From Priapulus caudatus (lineage: Eukaryota > Priapulida > Priapulimorpha > Priapulimorphida > Priapulidae), in contig NW_014577898.1 in the NCBI RefSeq assembly GCF_000485595.1, positions 5,184 through 48,632 of the forward strand: a stretch of DNA of 43,449 nucleotides, read 5' to 3'. The notes below the pieces were generated by a model. The model made no database searches, was not told the DNA's origin, and was given only the letters and a program-made list of their open reading frames with translations. Numbering within the stretch: position 1 is the first letter of the stretch; every line of letters begins with the position of its first letter. The position numbers and the translations under genes are program-made. This document shows, piece after piece, positions 31,713-41,686 of the stretch.

Positions 31713-32169
31713 CGCGAAACGTTTAGAAGTTAGTCTTAATCGTGTCTTGTGCTGCGTGTGTATCATCGTTCGTGCATTTTCAGTACGTAAGTTATTCTTA
31801 AGCCGTTGGCTTAAGGCTTTGCTACTCTGTCTTGATTTACTTTGCAACAATCTTATCGTGTATCTATCCCTTCTCGAATATTCATTTCTTATATTTCTTA
31901 ACGTAGCCTTTCTTCACAGCAGTTGTAAGAGTAATCACTTTGCACTGTTTGTCTTGGCACCTTTCTTGTACTATCGTGCTAATAACCTATTGCTACAGGA
32001 TCTTTCTTGTAATAAATCTATCTTTCGTGGCACTGTCTACTCTTGTGTTCTTGTGATTATTAAGTGTTAACATTTCTACGCACTTTTCGTAAGACGTAAA
32101 GGCCAGGCTTACAATGGGATTGCTAAACAAATAGCACAACACACCTCATGCTGCAAGAAAAAAATCACG

Positions 32170-32597
32170 AGTCTAAGCCAGGAGGCTGAAGAGGTAAACA
32201 ACCGTGCTGATAAAATGGAGAGAAAATGAAGAACTGGTTAAAAAACTGGAACAACTCCACAAGGTCATAGAGGAAAAGTGCGGAGAAAGCTGAAAAGAAT
32301 TGGTCGGCAGAAGCGCGGGCTATGCGCTTTCTCACCGCATTGGATGGGCCCGCACTGATGGCCTGCAGCAGCGACTATGGTGAGACGGAGGAATTAACCG
32401 AGGCAGAAATGCGCCGGGTCCTTCGTGCCAGGTTCAAGCCGCCAGAGACTGAGTTACAGCGCAAGGCCTGCCTTCAGAAGAGTCATAAGCGCAGCAATGA
32501 CTTTGCGAGGGACCTCGTACAGTTAACCCGGCGGGCAGAGCCTAACCTAACACGTGAGCAAGCAAGTAAAGCTTGCAACTGGCGTCTGCTCTGGTAA
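32170..32597 (+). pseudogene. gag: LTR-retrotransposon gag fragment
   Basis: A coiled-coil-like start (SQEAEEVNNRADKME) is followed, after a frame break, by a 91-codon frame: MRFLTALDGPALMACSSDY, MRRVLRARFKPPETE and KRSNDFARDLVQLTRRAEPN. This is the usual C-terminal Gag helix set (L-ARF--PE ... FA-DL--L-R-A-P). It runs straight into an LTR of the same family as solo LTR 2, so the element lost all of Pol. Confidence 0.65.
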
Positions 32598-32599
32598 AT

Positions 32600-32965
32600 A
32601 CCAGACGCCCCGCTCCACGGTCAGGAGTCACTGTCAGTCACCTGCCGCTGCACTTACGCCGGAGTCAGCGATAGTCAGCCAGAAAGGGAGTAAGAGGCAA
32701 GATGCTCAAGACCACCGGCACCACGAGCTTCGCATAGCGTAAGACCATTGAACTATCATGTATGATGACTGTTATATTGTGATTGCTGGCATCAAGTAAA
32801 GAGGCTATTGTACATAGCCAAGTACCGCTTATATCCGTGTTGCTGCACCGTTTGTCATTGGTTGGTCATAACGTGCCTGGCAGTCAAGGTGCACGACCCG
32901 ACGTGTCACCCCTGTGGGACGATCACGGCCTGATCTACCACCACGCCACAGGGGCAAGCGTTACA
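32600..32965 (+). mobile_element. Partial 3' LTR (same family as solo LTR 2)
   Basis: The sequence matches the second half of 10382-11106 in order (cagtcac-ctgccgctgca, accggcaccacga, cctggcag, cacgacccgacgtgtc, accacgccacagg) and ends with the LTR terminus caagcgttaca at 32965. The 5' half is missing. It abuts the gag fragment without an intervening pol gene. Confidence 0.75.
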
Positions 32966-33585
32966 TTAGTAATCTACAGTGCTTCAAGGGATAACGGATC
33001 ATAAAGTAGGCCTATAGCAGATCAAAAGTTAGCATTTTCATTTTTTAAGCAAAAGTAAACGAGCCTGGTAAAAACAAATGTTACCTTTTCGAACGCTAAC
33101 CACTGGGCTTTTAACATATCTGAACATCTTTTAGTCAAGCGGACATGACGTCAGTAGTTTTCCGCTTACTTTTTAATTGGTGTTTCCGTTTGTGACGCGC
33201 TTAGCAGACGATTGAAGATGATGGGTGTTTGAAAAAAGGTAAGTGCACACAAACGCCACGGATTCTAAAAGTTAAATTAGCATGGTTTGATAACATATTA
33301 TATTAACCATGTTTGACAGTTTTACGAGATTTACTTGCGAATGTTTAATAAATACACAGGACGCAAATTCAATTGCACTCAGCCAAGGAACAACGGATCA
33401 TAACATTATTGTTTTGTTTTCACCATAAAAATAATCATTTACGAAGAAAACATAACATTGAAAAGTAATTTATTATTATTACTTCATATCTATATATTGG
33501 AAAATGATTTATTATTATTACTTTACCTATATATACACATATAATTTTAATTTTCAGTCTAATATTTAGAAACAAGGTCCTCACA
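32966..33585. other. Stretch with no supported gene
   Basis: AT-rich. Contains two copies of a ttattattattactt-type word (about 33470-33525). The minus frame over 33435-33728 appears to be a shadow of the transposase start. Confidence 0.4.
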
Positions 33586-33588
33586 GTG

Positions 33589-34451
33589 ATGAAAACCATA
33601 AAAGCTAAGATCACATCGAAAGCAAGTGCTGGCAGAAAAACATCAGGAGCCAGTCCGACAACAAGTCCCGCAAATCGAAAGGCTAAGGCAGTGACAAAGA
33701 AGTATGTGAGGCCAGGAACGACAGGCAAGGTGATAACAAGTTGTCATTTGGCTATTTATATAGGAGGCTGTCGGGAGAAGTAGAGATTGATAGAAAAAAG
33801 GGTCCACCATAAGTATTCACTAAAGAAGAAGAGGAAGCGATGGCAAAATGGCTGCGTGAGATGGCAGAAAGAGGAATGGGGTCGAGGCCAGGCGAGTTCT
33901 TGGACTTTGTCCAGATTGTTGTTGAACAGGGAGAAAAAATCAACTCCGTTTAAGAATAACAGGCCAAGCCATGATTGGTATTATGCGTTCATGAGGAGAA
34001 ACGCCAACATAGTACAAATGCGTAAAGAAACGCCCCTTGAAAATTGCAGGGCAAAACTGATGAAAGAAAACTGATGCAACAGATAAGTGGTTTGTGGGGT
34101 TTAGAGACTTCCTTGTTAGGGCAGACGTCATAAGCAAACCCAGTAGAATCTGGAATGCCGACGAAACTGGGTTTTGCATGGGAAGTACTGCAAGCAAGCA
34201 GAAGGTAATAGAACCTCCAAAGAAAGAGAATGCTTACCAGGTGCCTCATATATCTGGAGGCAACAGCAAGCAGAGGCTCACAGTTCTGTGCGTCTGCCGA
34301 TGACAAAATGATGCCCCCTTTCTTGGTGTACCCTGCACCTCAGCCACGTGGATGCAATCCACTGACTGGGGCAATTGAAGGCTCCGATATTGCCTACACC
34401 AAGAAAAAGTGGATGGATGCAGAGAACATGCGTGCATGCGTGCATTGTTAA
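33589..34451 (+). pseudogene. Pogo/Tigger-like transposase, frameshifted
   Basis: A basic start (MKTIKAKITSKASAGRKTSG) is followed by the CENP-B/pogo DNA-binding region, AMAKWLREMAERGMGSRPGE. A shift leads to NRPSHDWYYAFMRRN, then WFVGFRDFLVRADVISKPSR and the DDE core start IWNADETGFCMGS. After further shifts come RLTVLCV and MMPPFLVYPAP, the second part of the DDE_1 domain. The D-E-T-GF motif and the GNSK-RLTVLC block are typical of pogo-group cut-and-paste transposases. At least three frame breaks and a missing C-terminal catalytic residue show it is dead. A possible intron (gtgata...tataggag) lies at 33729-33765. Confidence 0.75.
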
Positions 34452-34479
34452 AATATAAAGTTCTATATATAAGTTAGGC

Positions 34480-35555
34480 TCCAAAGCATACAAAGAGCTA
34501 GAGCTTGTAGTTAGAAAAAAAATACTACCGAAGGACATCCGTATGCTGAGCCCAGCTGAGCAAACATCATCGCTGGAGGCCTTCCATAGTATTGTGCTTT
34601 ATTTTGCACCAAAAAACAAACACTTCTTCTATGATAGCATGACAGCAAAGCAAGTGCATTTATGGAAGCGTAAAACCAATTTTGCATGCAAATTTTGTTT
34701 TAGGTATTTGCCTGGGCCGGCATTTGCTGTATTATGTGCATGGTTTATTGTTGCAAATTATTTGTTATCTGTTGCAAATTTCATCTTTCTTAATTAATGT
34801 TTATAATGGCATTTTTTACTAACAATCATATCATAAACCAAATGAAGAGAATTTCCAGTTTCTGTCACTAGATTTATTGTTGCAAATTGCATCTTTCTTA
34901 ATTAATGTTGATAATGACAATTTTTACTAACAATCATATCATAAACCAAATGAAGAGAACTTCCAGTTTCTGTCACTAGATAACATGAAAATTAATTTTT
35001 ATGGCAAAAACCATAGCATTCTATAATCAGCATTACCTGTACATATATCATTGTAGTTGATTTCCTGAGTATCTGTTTTACTGAGATCTTGCACAGAGCA
35101 ATCTGTCAAATGATATTTATAATTTTCCATTCTCACATTAGCTATTGCATTATTTCTTACAGAATGCAGATAGCCGTTCTGCATTTCAATGAGAATGCTT
35201 CCCGGAAGCAAGAACGCAATGTTGACGGGTCATTGCGATGGGCCATATCATACCCTAAATCCAGAAAGGGTGAAGGCATTGTGAAAGAAGTATAGACTGC
35301 GTGTACCTACAGTAAGTAGTTTTTTAACAAACTTGTATACGAGGCATGCTATCATGATAACATTTACTTTTATACTTCCCAATATTTTTATGTTTTTAGA
35401 TGTTAACATATAACTATAACATATAACAGAATGTTAACAAATAACATATAAGCACATTTAGATACTGCTATTTCATACGCAATAATGCCTAGTACATATA
35501 CTTTCAGGATATGTGTACGATCTTCTGAGAGAAGCTGTCACTCTTAGAGAGAAGC
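34480..35555 (+). pseudogene. Spliced C-terminal exons of a transposase-associated family (QTSSLEAFH)
   Basis: Exon-like blocks in order: AYKELELVVRKKILPKDIRM and SPAEQTSSLEAFHSIVLYFA (to about 34670); then, after acceptor ttatttcttacag, AVLHFNENASRKQERNVDGS and SYPKSRKGEGIVKEV (35159-35311); then, after tactttcag, YVYDLLREAVTLRE (35509-35555). The motif series S-A-QTSSLEAFH...FAPK...A-LHFNEN...YPK--KG is one that recurs in many invertebrate and fish multi-copy proteins. An in-frame TAG (35293-35295) interrupts exon 2. The last exon is cut by the GC-rich element that begins at about 35556. Confidence 0.55.
34765..34978 (+). repeat. Intronic two-copy tandem duplication (about 107 bp)
   Basis: Two adjacent copies of a block holding catctttcttaattaatg, tactaacaatcatatcataa and ccagtttctgtcactaga, with a few substitutions, lie in the intron between the two exon blocks described above. 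Confidence 0.9.
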
Positions 35556-36887
35556 AGAGCTGCGCCGGAGGAAGAGGGGACGACGCAGCCGGGGGGAGAA
35601 GCTGCGCCGGAGATGGAGACGACGCAGCCGACGGGAGAAGCTGCGCCGGAGAAGGAGACGCCGCAGCCGACGGGAGAAGCTGCGACGGAGGCCGATGAGG
35701 AGGCTAGGGAGAGGGAGCTGCTCGGCGACGAACCAATGGAGCTCGGCGACGGATGGGAGGAGCTGCCATTCGCGGACGAGCTGCTGATGTCCCCTCCGGC
35801 AGCGAGAGCGACCCCAGTGGCAGGGGTCAAAGCGAGTCGCCGGAAGAAGCGCGCCGCGGTCGTCAAGACCACTCGTCCGGCGAGCGTAACTCCCACCGTG
35901 GAGCAGTGCCCTGCACCAGGGGTTCGGGACGGCCTGCGGGAGCCACCCCACCCTGGTCCCCGGCGAGAAAAGTCGGGCCTGCCCCAGTGGATAGGGGGTG
36001 GGCAGGAAGGGGCAGAGAGCGGGCGCGAGTGAAGGAGGGTCCACCCCCCCCACCTGCGCCCCGGCGAGAAAGGCGCCGCTGCACATACAGAGGCGCTCCC
36101 CCACCAGGACGCAAATCCTGAGGGGGCGGGTCCGCTGTACGCCCGTTTCGGGGGTCGTCGCGCGCCCGTGACCTCCCTGCGAAACGAGGCCTGGCACTGG
36201 TGTGTTCGATGCGGCGTGCCGACCTGGCCTGTGGTCGACCACCACGCCGAGTATCATGGGCGGGAGTGCTTGGTCGCTCAGTGCCCGATCCAGGGGTCTG
36301 ACAAGGCCTACCCACGCGCGGTGCTCTACCGCCTGTCACACCACCTGGCGGCAGAGCACCGCCTAGGTCGCGTCTACCGGATGGGCGCCGACGGGAGGTG
36401 GCCGGAGCGACACGCCCGTACCCCCGAGTACAGGGAGTGTGCGAAGGGCTACCTCCGGGAGAAGACGGCGCTAGGGCAGAGCGCCCAGAAGGTGGCGCCG
36501 GAGTCTCGACCAGCCGGCCAAGCCATTCTGCGCCCGGCGCGTAGGGATGGTCGAGCCTACGCACAGGTAGTGGCTGGCACTCCGCCCAGGCCTGTGCCTG
36601 TAGACGCGCCCCGGGCCTCCGTGAAGCGGGGGCCGCCCACCGCTGCGCCCCGGAAAGCGAAAGTGCACGCTACCGGCGTAGTGCTGCCTGCCACGGGGCG
36701 CACGACGTCGACTGCCGCGGAGCGCGCGACGTCGGCTGCAGCGAAGCGCGCACCGTCGACCCGGACGGAGCGTGCGACTTCTGCTGCAGCAAAGCGAGCA
36801 CCGTCGACTCGGACGGAGCGTGCGACATCGATGGGGGCGAAGCGTTCGGCGAGACGGGAGGCAGCATCGGCGAGACAAGCGATATAG
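35556..36887 (+). pseudogene. GC-rich zinc-finger ORF, copy 1 (element ORF1)
   Basis: From ATG 35613 one frame runs to 36887 with a single TGA at 36030-36032. It begins with 13-residue repeats (PTGEAAPEKETPQ type). The core, GAGPLYARFGG then WHWCVRCGVPTWPVVDHHAEYH and CPIQGS...AVLYRLSHHLAAEH, carries CxxC, HxxxH and a further C/H set, probably two zinc fingers. It matches 40643-41686 residue for residue at the key positions. A GRAYAQVVAG motif and a C-terminal 16-residue repeat (ERATSAAAKRAPSTRT type, 36705-36845) follow. GC content is far above the neighbours. The 3' end abuts a BEL/Pao fragment. It may be the first ORF of an undescribed retroelement; function inferred only as nucleic-acid binding. 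Confidence 0.6.
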
Positions 36888-37063
36888 TTCTAATAGCGGA
36901 GGACAATACGAGGAAACAAGAGTGGATTCTGGGTAAGATTGAGGAAGTTTATCCAGGACGTGATGGACTCGTACAGTCAGTGGCAGTCAAAACGCCGAGA
37001 GGGGTAATACATCGGCCAATAGCACGATTGCGGCTATTAGAAAGTTCTGAGGACACTTCATAA
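36870..37063 (+). pseudogene. pol: BEL/Pao Pol C-terminal end (DUF5641-like)
   Basis: The frame reads SDIVLIAEDNTRKQEWILGK, then VYPGRDGLVQSVAVKTPRGV and HRPIARLRLLE, and stops at 37061-37063. The DIVLI-D...W-LG-I-EVYPG-DGLVR-V-VKT...RPI--L-LLE series is the signature of the domain at the end of BEL/Pao integrases. All upstream Gag-Pol is missing; the GC-rich ORF sits in its place. The polypurine tract and LTR follow in the correct order. Confidence 0.8.
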
Positions 37064-37131
37064 ATGTACGTTTGAATAATTGAAAATCTATTTCATTTGA
37101 GAGACCATAGTTGAGTTGTTTAATAATTTTC

Positions 37132-37143
37132 AAGAGGGGAGGA
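37132..37143 (+). other. Polypurine tract of the BEL/Pao element
   Basis: AAGAGGGGAGGA sits immediately before the LTR start TGTTGTG and 68 bases after the Pol stop, the position of the plus-strand primer site. Confidence 0.75.
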
Positions 37144-37520
37144 TGTTGTGAAGTGTTACCTGTTTAAGTTATGTTTGGCCTCGCTAGGTGCCATTAGGTT
37201 TTCCTCCAGGGTTTAAGTGTCGGAAACCCCAAATGAAAGGTTTTGTGTAGATCGCGCACTTATCCTGGTGCGCGCAGACGTGCTATAATCATCACACATA
37301 AGGTATCGTGCACATACTGTTTTATTATGTAACGTGCATATAGGCCTAATTATGTAACTTGTTGTATGTTTGAAATGTAGTATTGTATTTGTTTTGTGCT
37401 CGACAATGATTTTGTTAATAAGTATCGATAATAATCATTTTGATTGAACATGTTACCTATGCTTGTTAAGTTTGTTTTTGCTACGGTTTTCGTTATTCAC
37501 CCGACAGGGTCGACATAACA
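37144..37520 (+). mobile_element. BEL/Pao 3' LTR (377 bp)
   Basis: Starts TGTTGTG after the polypurine tract and ends CATAACA (37514-37520), giving matching inverted termini. It has no partner 5' LTR in the window. A target duplication cannot be tested because the left end of the element is lost. Confidence 0.75.
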
Positions 37521-38751
37521 GCACTACCATGTATTTCTGTAATCATACACTTGTTTGATATCGGTGAAAGAGCTAATCTCAAAGCTCATGTTACCAGTAA
37601 CGATGAAAATAAACATTATTATTGCTATTATCATTCTAATTAGTATTTCTATCATTATTATTATTCATATTTTTATTATTATTACCTATTATTATTATTG
37701 AGTTCGACATGGCGGCAAGTGGTTATAATTATATAGAGCGTTCTTTTGACGACATTTGAAGAGACTTTGGTGTAATGAAGCCGAAATCATTACGATATTT
37801 ACATTACGATTACAATGTCGCAGGGCAGGCACGGTTCTTGGCCACGTCTATTTTGAGGCTATATTAGTGCTCAGATAAGCACCCGCCTTTCTAACTAAGG
37901 CACAGTGTCGCCAAGATGGCATCGTAAAGAACAGATTAACGATGATCATTAACTAAGCAAGGAACGTAGAACTGCATAGAACAAAAAGGACCCCTTCCCC
38001 CCTCTTGTTGAGAATGGTGACAGTGGTCAATATGCCCACTATGAGACATACTTCTAGAATAATTAGCCTACACTGAAAACCCGTGGTACTACTTAAATCA
38101 CGTGGTGTCCGAAACGTAGCATAAATAGCAAGCTTTTCTAACAGAGAAGGAGAAGTCACCTGAGGGTCGATATGTGAGTATGGTTGAACGTGCTGCTGTG
38201 TCTTGCATGTTTTTCTTGTATATGTTCGTAGTTAGGTCTTACCGTATTCGTGTTACAGTAAACGTATTAAACGTCTTAAACGTCTTAAACGTATGTCTTA
38301 AAACTCCGTTTAAGACTGGTACTTATATATGCATGTGTAAACTCCTTTTAGAGATCTTGCATTACGTATGTAACTAATAACTTGTCTCTTGTTGTGTTTG
38401 TGTAAGAATATAGACATTTGTTTGTACGCTGTACTTTCGTGTCTGTCTATTATCTCGTGCTTACCTCAGGGTACACATAAGTGCCCGTACCATAGCAGAA
38501 CCTGGGTACCTCATCACAACGGCATACACTATACGATCACGAGCCTCACACACGAGAGTACACGTATATGAGAGAGAAAACTCTTCATTACATTGGTCTG
38601 TTTAAAAAGACCAACTTGTTCAACCTTTTTTGCAAGAACGCCAAGTTGGGCAGTTCCTTCGACGACATTCGAAGCACATCTACAGATAGTCAGTTCGAGA
38701 AGAAGAATTTGGTCAACTTTTACATAAGAACCTCACAAACCATAAGAATCA
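37521..38751. other. Stretch with no supported gene; ATT microsatellite inside
   Basis: Bases 37610-37700 are an impure (ATT)n tract. Around 38250-38300 the word cgtcttaaacgt repeats. Small frames at 38174-38760 have no recognised motif, although the sequence just before 38752 may be the 5' end of the LINE ORF1 below. Confidence 0.45.
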
Positions 38752-39041
38752 ATGAAGAATAGTAAAATCAGGAAACGCCTGGAATTTCTATATGACAAAT
38801 ATGAAGACATAAATACCAAACTTGAAAAATCAGTTAAAACAACTAAAAATTGTGTAGCTGAAAACAAGACTCTAAAAACAACAGTAGTTACCAAGGAAAA
38901 AAAGATACGAAAAATTCAAATGTCACTCGATAATCTTGACCAATATGGTCGGAGTTAATGTCTTGAAATTGCTGACATTCCTGCCATAAAGGGTGAAAAC
39001 ACAAATGAGCTTGTAAAGAAGGCTGGTAACATGATGGCAAG
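38752..39041 (+). pseudogene. LINE ORF1 fragment (coiled coil and RRM start)
   Basis: The frame gives a charged helix (KNSKIRKRLEFLYDKYEDIN and on, with K/E heptad character), then MSLDNLDQYGRS, a TAA, and in the same frame CLEIADIPAIKGENTNELVK. LD-LDQYGRR-CLEI--IP...EN---LV is the classic junction of coiled coil and RRM in LINE ORF1 proteins, which bind LINE RNA. The fragment is cut at 39041 by the hairpin-ended element. Confidence 0.7.
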
Positions 39042-39784
39042 AGTAGATAATAGGGAAAGAGAAATTAAGAAAGTGTGGGCTGCTGTCGAAGACATCGACG
39101 TGCCAGCATTAGCAGCTAACATTAGAAGCAGTGATCGAGATGAGCTGCATCTCGACCACGGTGATCGTGTCGTGTTTCTTGAACACATAGACAGTGATCT
39201 CACAAGGATGGTTTCCCTGCTCATAAACATTTTTGCTGCTCTATATCAGTTGTTTCGAGAACACGAAATTGGACCGGTATGTTACTTCGCAGGCCGCATG
39301 GCTAAGTGTAGTCGGCGGAGCAATAAGTTCTATGTGTGGAAAGCTAGGGCCTGCAAACAAAATCCCGGAAGTCTATGTGTGTGAAAGAAAATTATGCGAC
39401 TTATGGCGTGAGATAACATCAACACTTTTGCACCCGATTACAAAGCCCCAAAATGACGATTTTATTGCAGTGGGTCATGCTATAGCGGCAACTTTCTTCA
39501 AAATTGTTAGCGAAAAGGTTAAGACTGTCAATTCGCACACGGAGTTCACTCTACAGGAAGTTGAACAGTTTCACGAGGAACCTGACTGAGTATGGACTGC
39601 TTGCAGTAGCCGGTGGATGCATTCATAGAATAAAGAAGAATTTATTGAATAAACGGCAGTATTCACGTCAACAGCCTCTCATTGATGTCATGTATGCATG
39701 TAATTACCAGAAGTCTATAGACTTGATACATATTTTCAAAAGTAGATAATAGCAGGAGATAATAGGGAATCTCTATTATCTACT
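39042..39784 (+). mobile_element. Hairpin-ended element, copy 1 (743 bp)
   Basis: The left end is agtagataatagggaa and the right end reads, in reverse, agtagataatagaga, so 12 terminal bases form perfect TIRs. The right end also contains a second inverted agtagataatag 48 bases inside, making a terminal hairpin (39741-39784). The element interrupts a LINE ORF1 frame. No target duplication was seen. Bases 39338-39784 recur at 43010-43447. Confidence 0.55.
39233..39749 (+). pseudogene. YI-G-CIAK-like family member, copy in hairpin element
   Basis: The first frame has GPANKIPEVYVCERKLCDLW, then FIAVGHAIAATFFKIVSEKV. After a shift near 39585 the second has EYGLLAVAGGCIHRIKKNLL and ends KSIDLIHIFKSR. 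The AIA...KIV helix followed by VAGGCIHR parallels FCHAIAEDVARSI...RYIAGRCIAK in the gene at 11763-12734, so this is probably a diverged member of the same family. It recalls the VAGYV-RK motif near the C-terminus of P-element/THAP-type transposases, but that link is only suggestive. Confidence 0.45.
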
Positions 39785-40101
39785 TTTGATATTTTTGTGC
39801 AATAATTTGCTTTGTACAAGAAAACTAAAATGAGGTTAAATGCAATTACGTTTAATAGTACAATTTCTTACAACAAACAATTGAAAATGCGCAGTTTAGG
39901 CTTAGCAGTTCTAATAACAGCCCACATTTGGCAAATGTCTTTGCACGGCAGCATACGTTTGGCTAATATTTTGTGATAATGGCGTGTATAAGTGCCACCA
40001 CGTCAGATGTCTGCTGTTATACCATTTATCAATCAAAGAGATCTTACACATGCGGCGGAGCACTCGTGTATATATAACTAAAATAACTTTTCTCCCTGCA
40101 G
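39785..40101. other. Stretch with no supported gene
   Basis: AT-rich interval ending in a good acceptor (tttctccctgcag at 40089-40101) for the next exon-like block; probably intronic. Confidence 0.4.
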
Positions 40102-40289
40102 GTGTAAGAACCAAAAAACAGAAAGAAGCAACGCAAATGCCAACTGGCCTTGCGTTAAGAGACAGAGGTGGTCTGTTGATTCCACAGCGAGTGTTCCTAC
40201 CATGGCTCAGGCACCTAGATAGAGCTATTCGTTTGCATGCTTCCGAAAGAGGGTTGGAATCATATGGACGTAATATGATAAAAGTATAA
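40102..40289 (+). pseudogene. Exon-like C-terminal block (RGGLLIPQ)
   Basis: After the acceptor, an open frame reads VRTKKQKEATQMPTGLALRD, RGGLLIPQRVFLPWLRHLD and RAIRLHASERGLESYGRNMI, ending in TAA at 40287-40289. A RGGL--P---F---L--LD pattern after a VAGG-type motif is the layout of the C-terminal end of many transposases. It may be the last exon of the family member at 39233-39749. Bases 40290-40600 contain nothing supported. Confidence 0.4.
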
Positions 40290-40642
40290 ATAAAAGTTAA
40301 ACCATTGCTTCACAAACTAAATGTACATACCAAACAAATACAGCGTTGCTTGAATGCAATATATGCCATGGCATGACTGTACTTCAGTTCCAGTTGAGTT
40401 GGTTCCGTTCAGAGATTGTAACAAGGTCAGTTTGAAGAGATATATTCACTGAATCATAGTGTTTGCTCTAGGATTGTGTCCATCTATGTTTTTGTAGTGC
40501 TCATGGATTGTTGCATGCAATGTCGGAGTGTTATTAAAAGCAGTACATTCCCTGCGGTTCTAAATCTCTGAATAGGACGATTCTTGTCGGCGGTGATCGT
40601 CCGGTGTCGTCGTCGGGGGCTGCGCCCCATGTACCCACGAGC

Positions 40643-41686
40643 ATGGACTGGAGGCTGTTCATGGCGGCTGCGGCGGAAGCAGCCAGAAGGAATCAGGCGC
40701 CTCCATCGGAGGTCGCCACCAGACGGAGCCCCGCGCCAGCGATGCGAGAGAGGAGACGGGAGTCGCCTCGTCGCCACCACACCCAGAGGGGAGCTGGGCG
40801 AGACTGCGGGAGACAGGGGCACGAGAGGAGGGCCACGAAGGTCACCTCTAGACCCTGCCCCGGCGCGGTGAGGGGACGGGCTGGAGCCCACCCCAGGGAG
40901 ACCAGGGAGACCAGGGAGAATCCGGCCATACCGGCCATCCTGGTGAGAAGACCGGCTGGACCTCTGTACCGGCAGAGGCACTCACCCACCCGGGAGCAGC
41001 TTCGGCACGGGGCGGGGCCGGCATTCTCGAGGTTCGGGGGAGCCATAGTGATCGCCCCTCGGCTGCAGAACGAGCAGTGGTACTGGTGCCTGGCATGCCA
41101 GGTACCCACGATGCACGCGTTGGATCACCACGCGGAGTACCACCGCAGCATCTGCACCCTGACGTGGTGCCCGGTCCCAGGGTGCATGACAGCGGTACCC
41201 GGCGCCGTGCTCTACCGTCTGCGGAGTCATCTGCAGACGGAGCACCACTTGGAGCGAGACCACCACTTCGAGACGCCCGGGTGGCTCCAGCAGCGAGGCG
41301 CCGACAACCCCAATCATCGGAGGTCGACGAGCGGGTACCTGCGGCTGCAGGAGGAGCAAGGAGAGGGCCAAGGAGTGGCAGCAGCAGCACCATCAGCTCG
41401 CCCCATTACCCGGCCGGCCTGGAGAGACAGGCGGCCATATGCGTCTGTGGTAACGGGCGCTTCAGTCAGGCAAGTAGCCGCTTCCTGGCCATCCCTGAAG
41501 CGGGAATCAAACCTTCAGGCGCAGAGGAGGCATAAGGTGCAGGCCTCGGGAGCTGCGACGCCCACCGCATCCAAGCATCCGACCGACCGAGAAGGCAAGC
41601 GGCGGGAAGACAAGCGGCCAGGGAGCAATTACCGCCCGAGAGACCGGCGAGAAGCCGACCGATCCCCGCCGCTAAAGGACGAGTAA
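40643..41686 (+). CDS. GC-rich zinc-finger ORF1, copy 2 (intact)
   Basis: ATG 40643 (MDWRLFMAAAAEAARRNQAP) opens 347 codons without a break, ending LKDE TAA at 41684-41686. An Arg-rich N-terminal half is followed by GAGPAFSRFGG, WYWCLACQVPTMHALDHHAEYH (CxxC...HxxxH), TLTWCPVPGC and AVLYRLRSHLQTEHH, predicting two zinc fingers. Then come RPAWRDRRPYASVVTG and a basic tail. The copy at 35556-36887 shares these blocks while the DNA has diverged, which suggests past selection on the protein. The stop overlaps the start of ORF2 as TAATG, the arrangement used for coupled translation in some two-ORF LINEs. Likely an RNA/DNA-binding first ORF of an undescribed element. Confidence 0.65.
   Translation: MDWRLFMAAAAEAARRNQAPPSEVATRRSPAPAMRERRRESPRRHHTQRGAGRDCGRQGHERRATKVTSRPCPGAVRGRAGAHPRETRETRENPAIPAILVRRPAGPLYRQRHSPTREQLRHGAGPAFSRFGGAIVIAPRLQNEQWYWCLACQVPTMHALDHHAEYHRSICTLTWCPVPGCMTAVPGAVLYRLRSHLQTEHHLERDHHFETPGWLQQRGADNPNHRRSTSGYLRLQEEQGEGQGVAAAAPSARPITRPAWRDRRPYASVVTGASVRQVAASWPSLKRESNLQAQRRHKVQASGAATPTASKHPTDREGKRREDKRPGSNYRPRDRREADRSPPLKDE

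Noticed and set aside
35544..36564. Long minus-strand frames (233-237 codons) opposite the GC-rich ORF
   Set aside because: GC-rich coding DNA with few stops produces shadow frames. Only the plus frame is conserved with the copy at 40643-41686.
40484..41393. Several minus-strand frames opposite the second zinc-finger ORF
   Set aside because: Same reason: shadows of a GC-rich coding region, with no conserved motifs.
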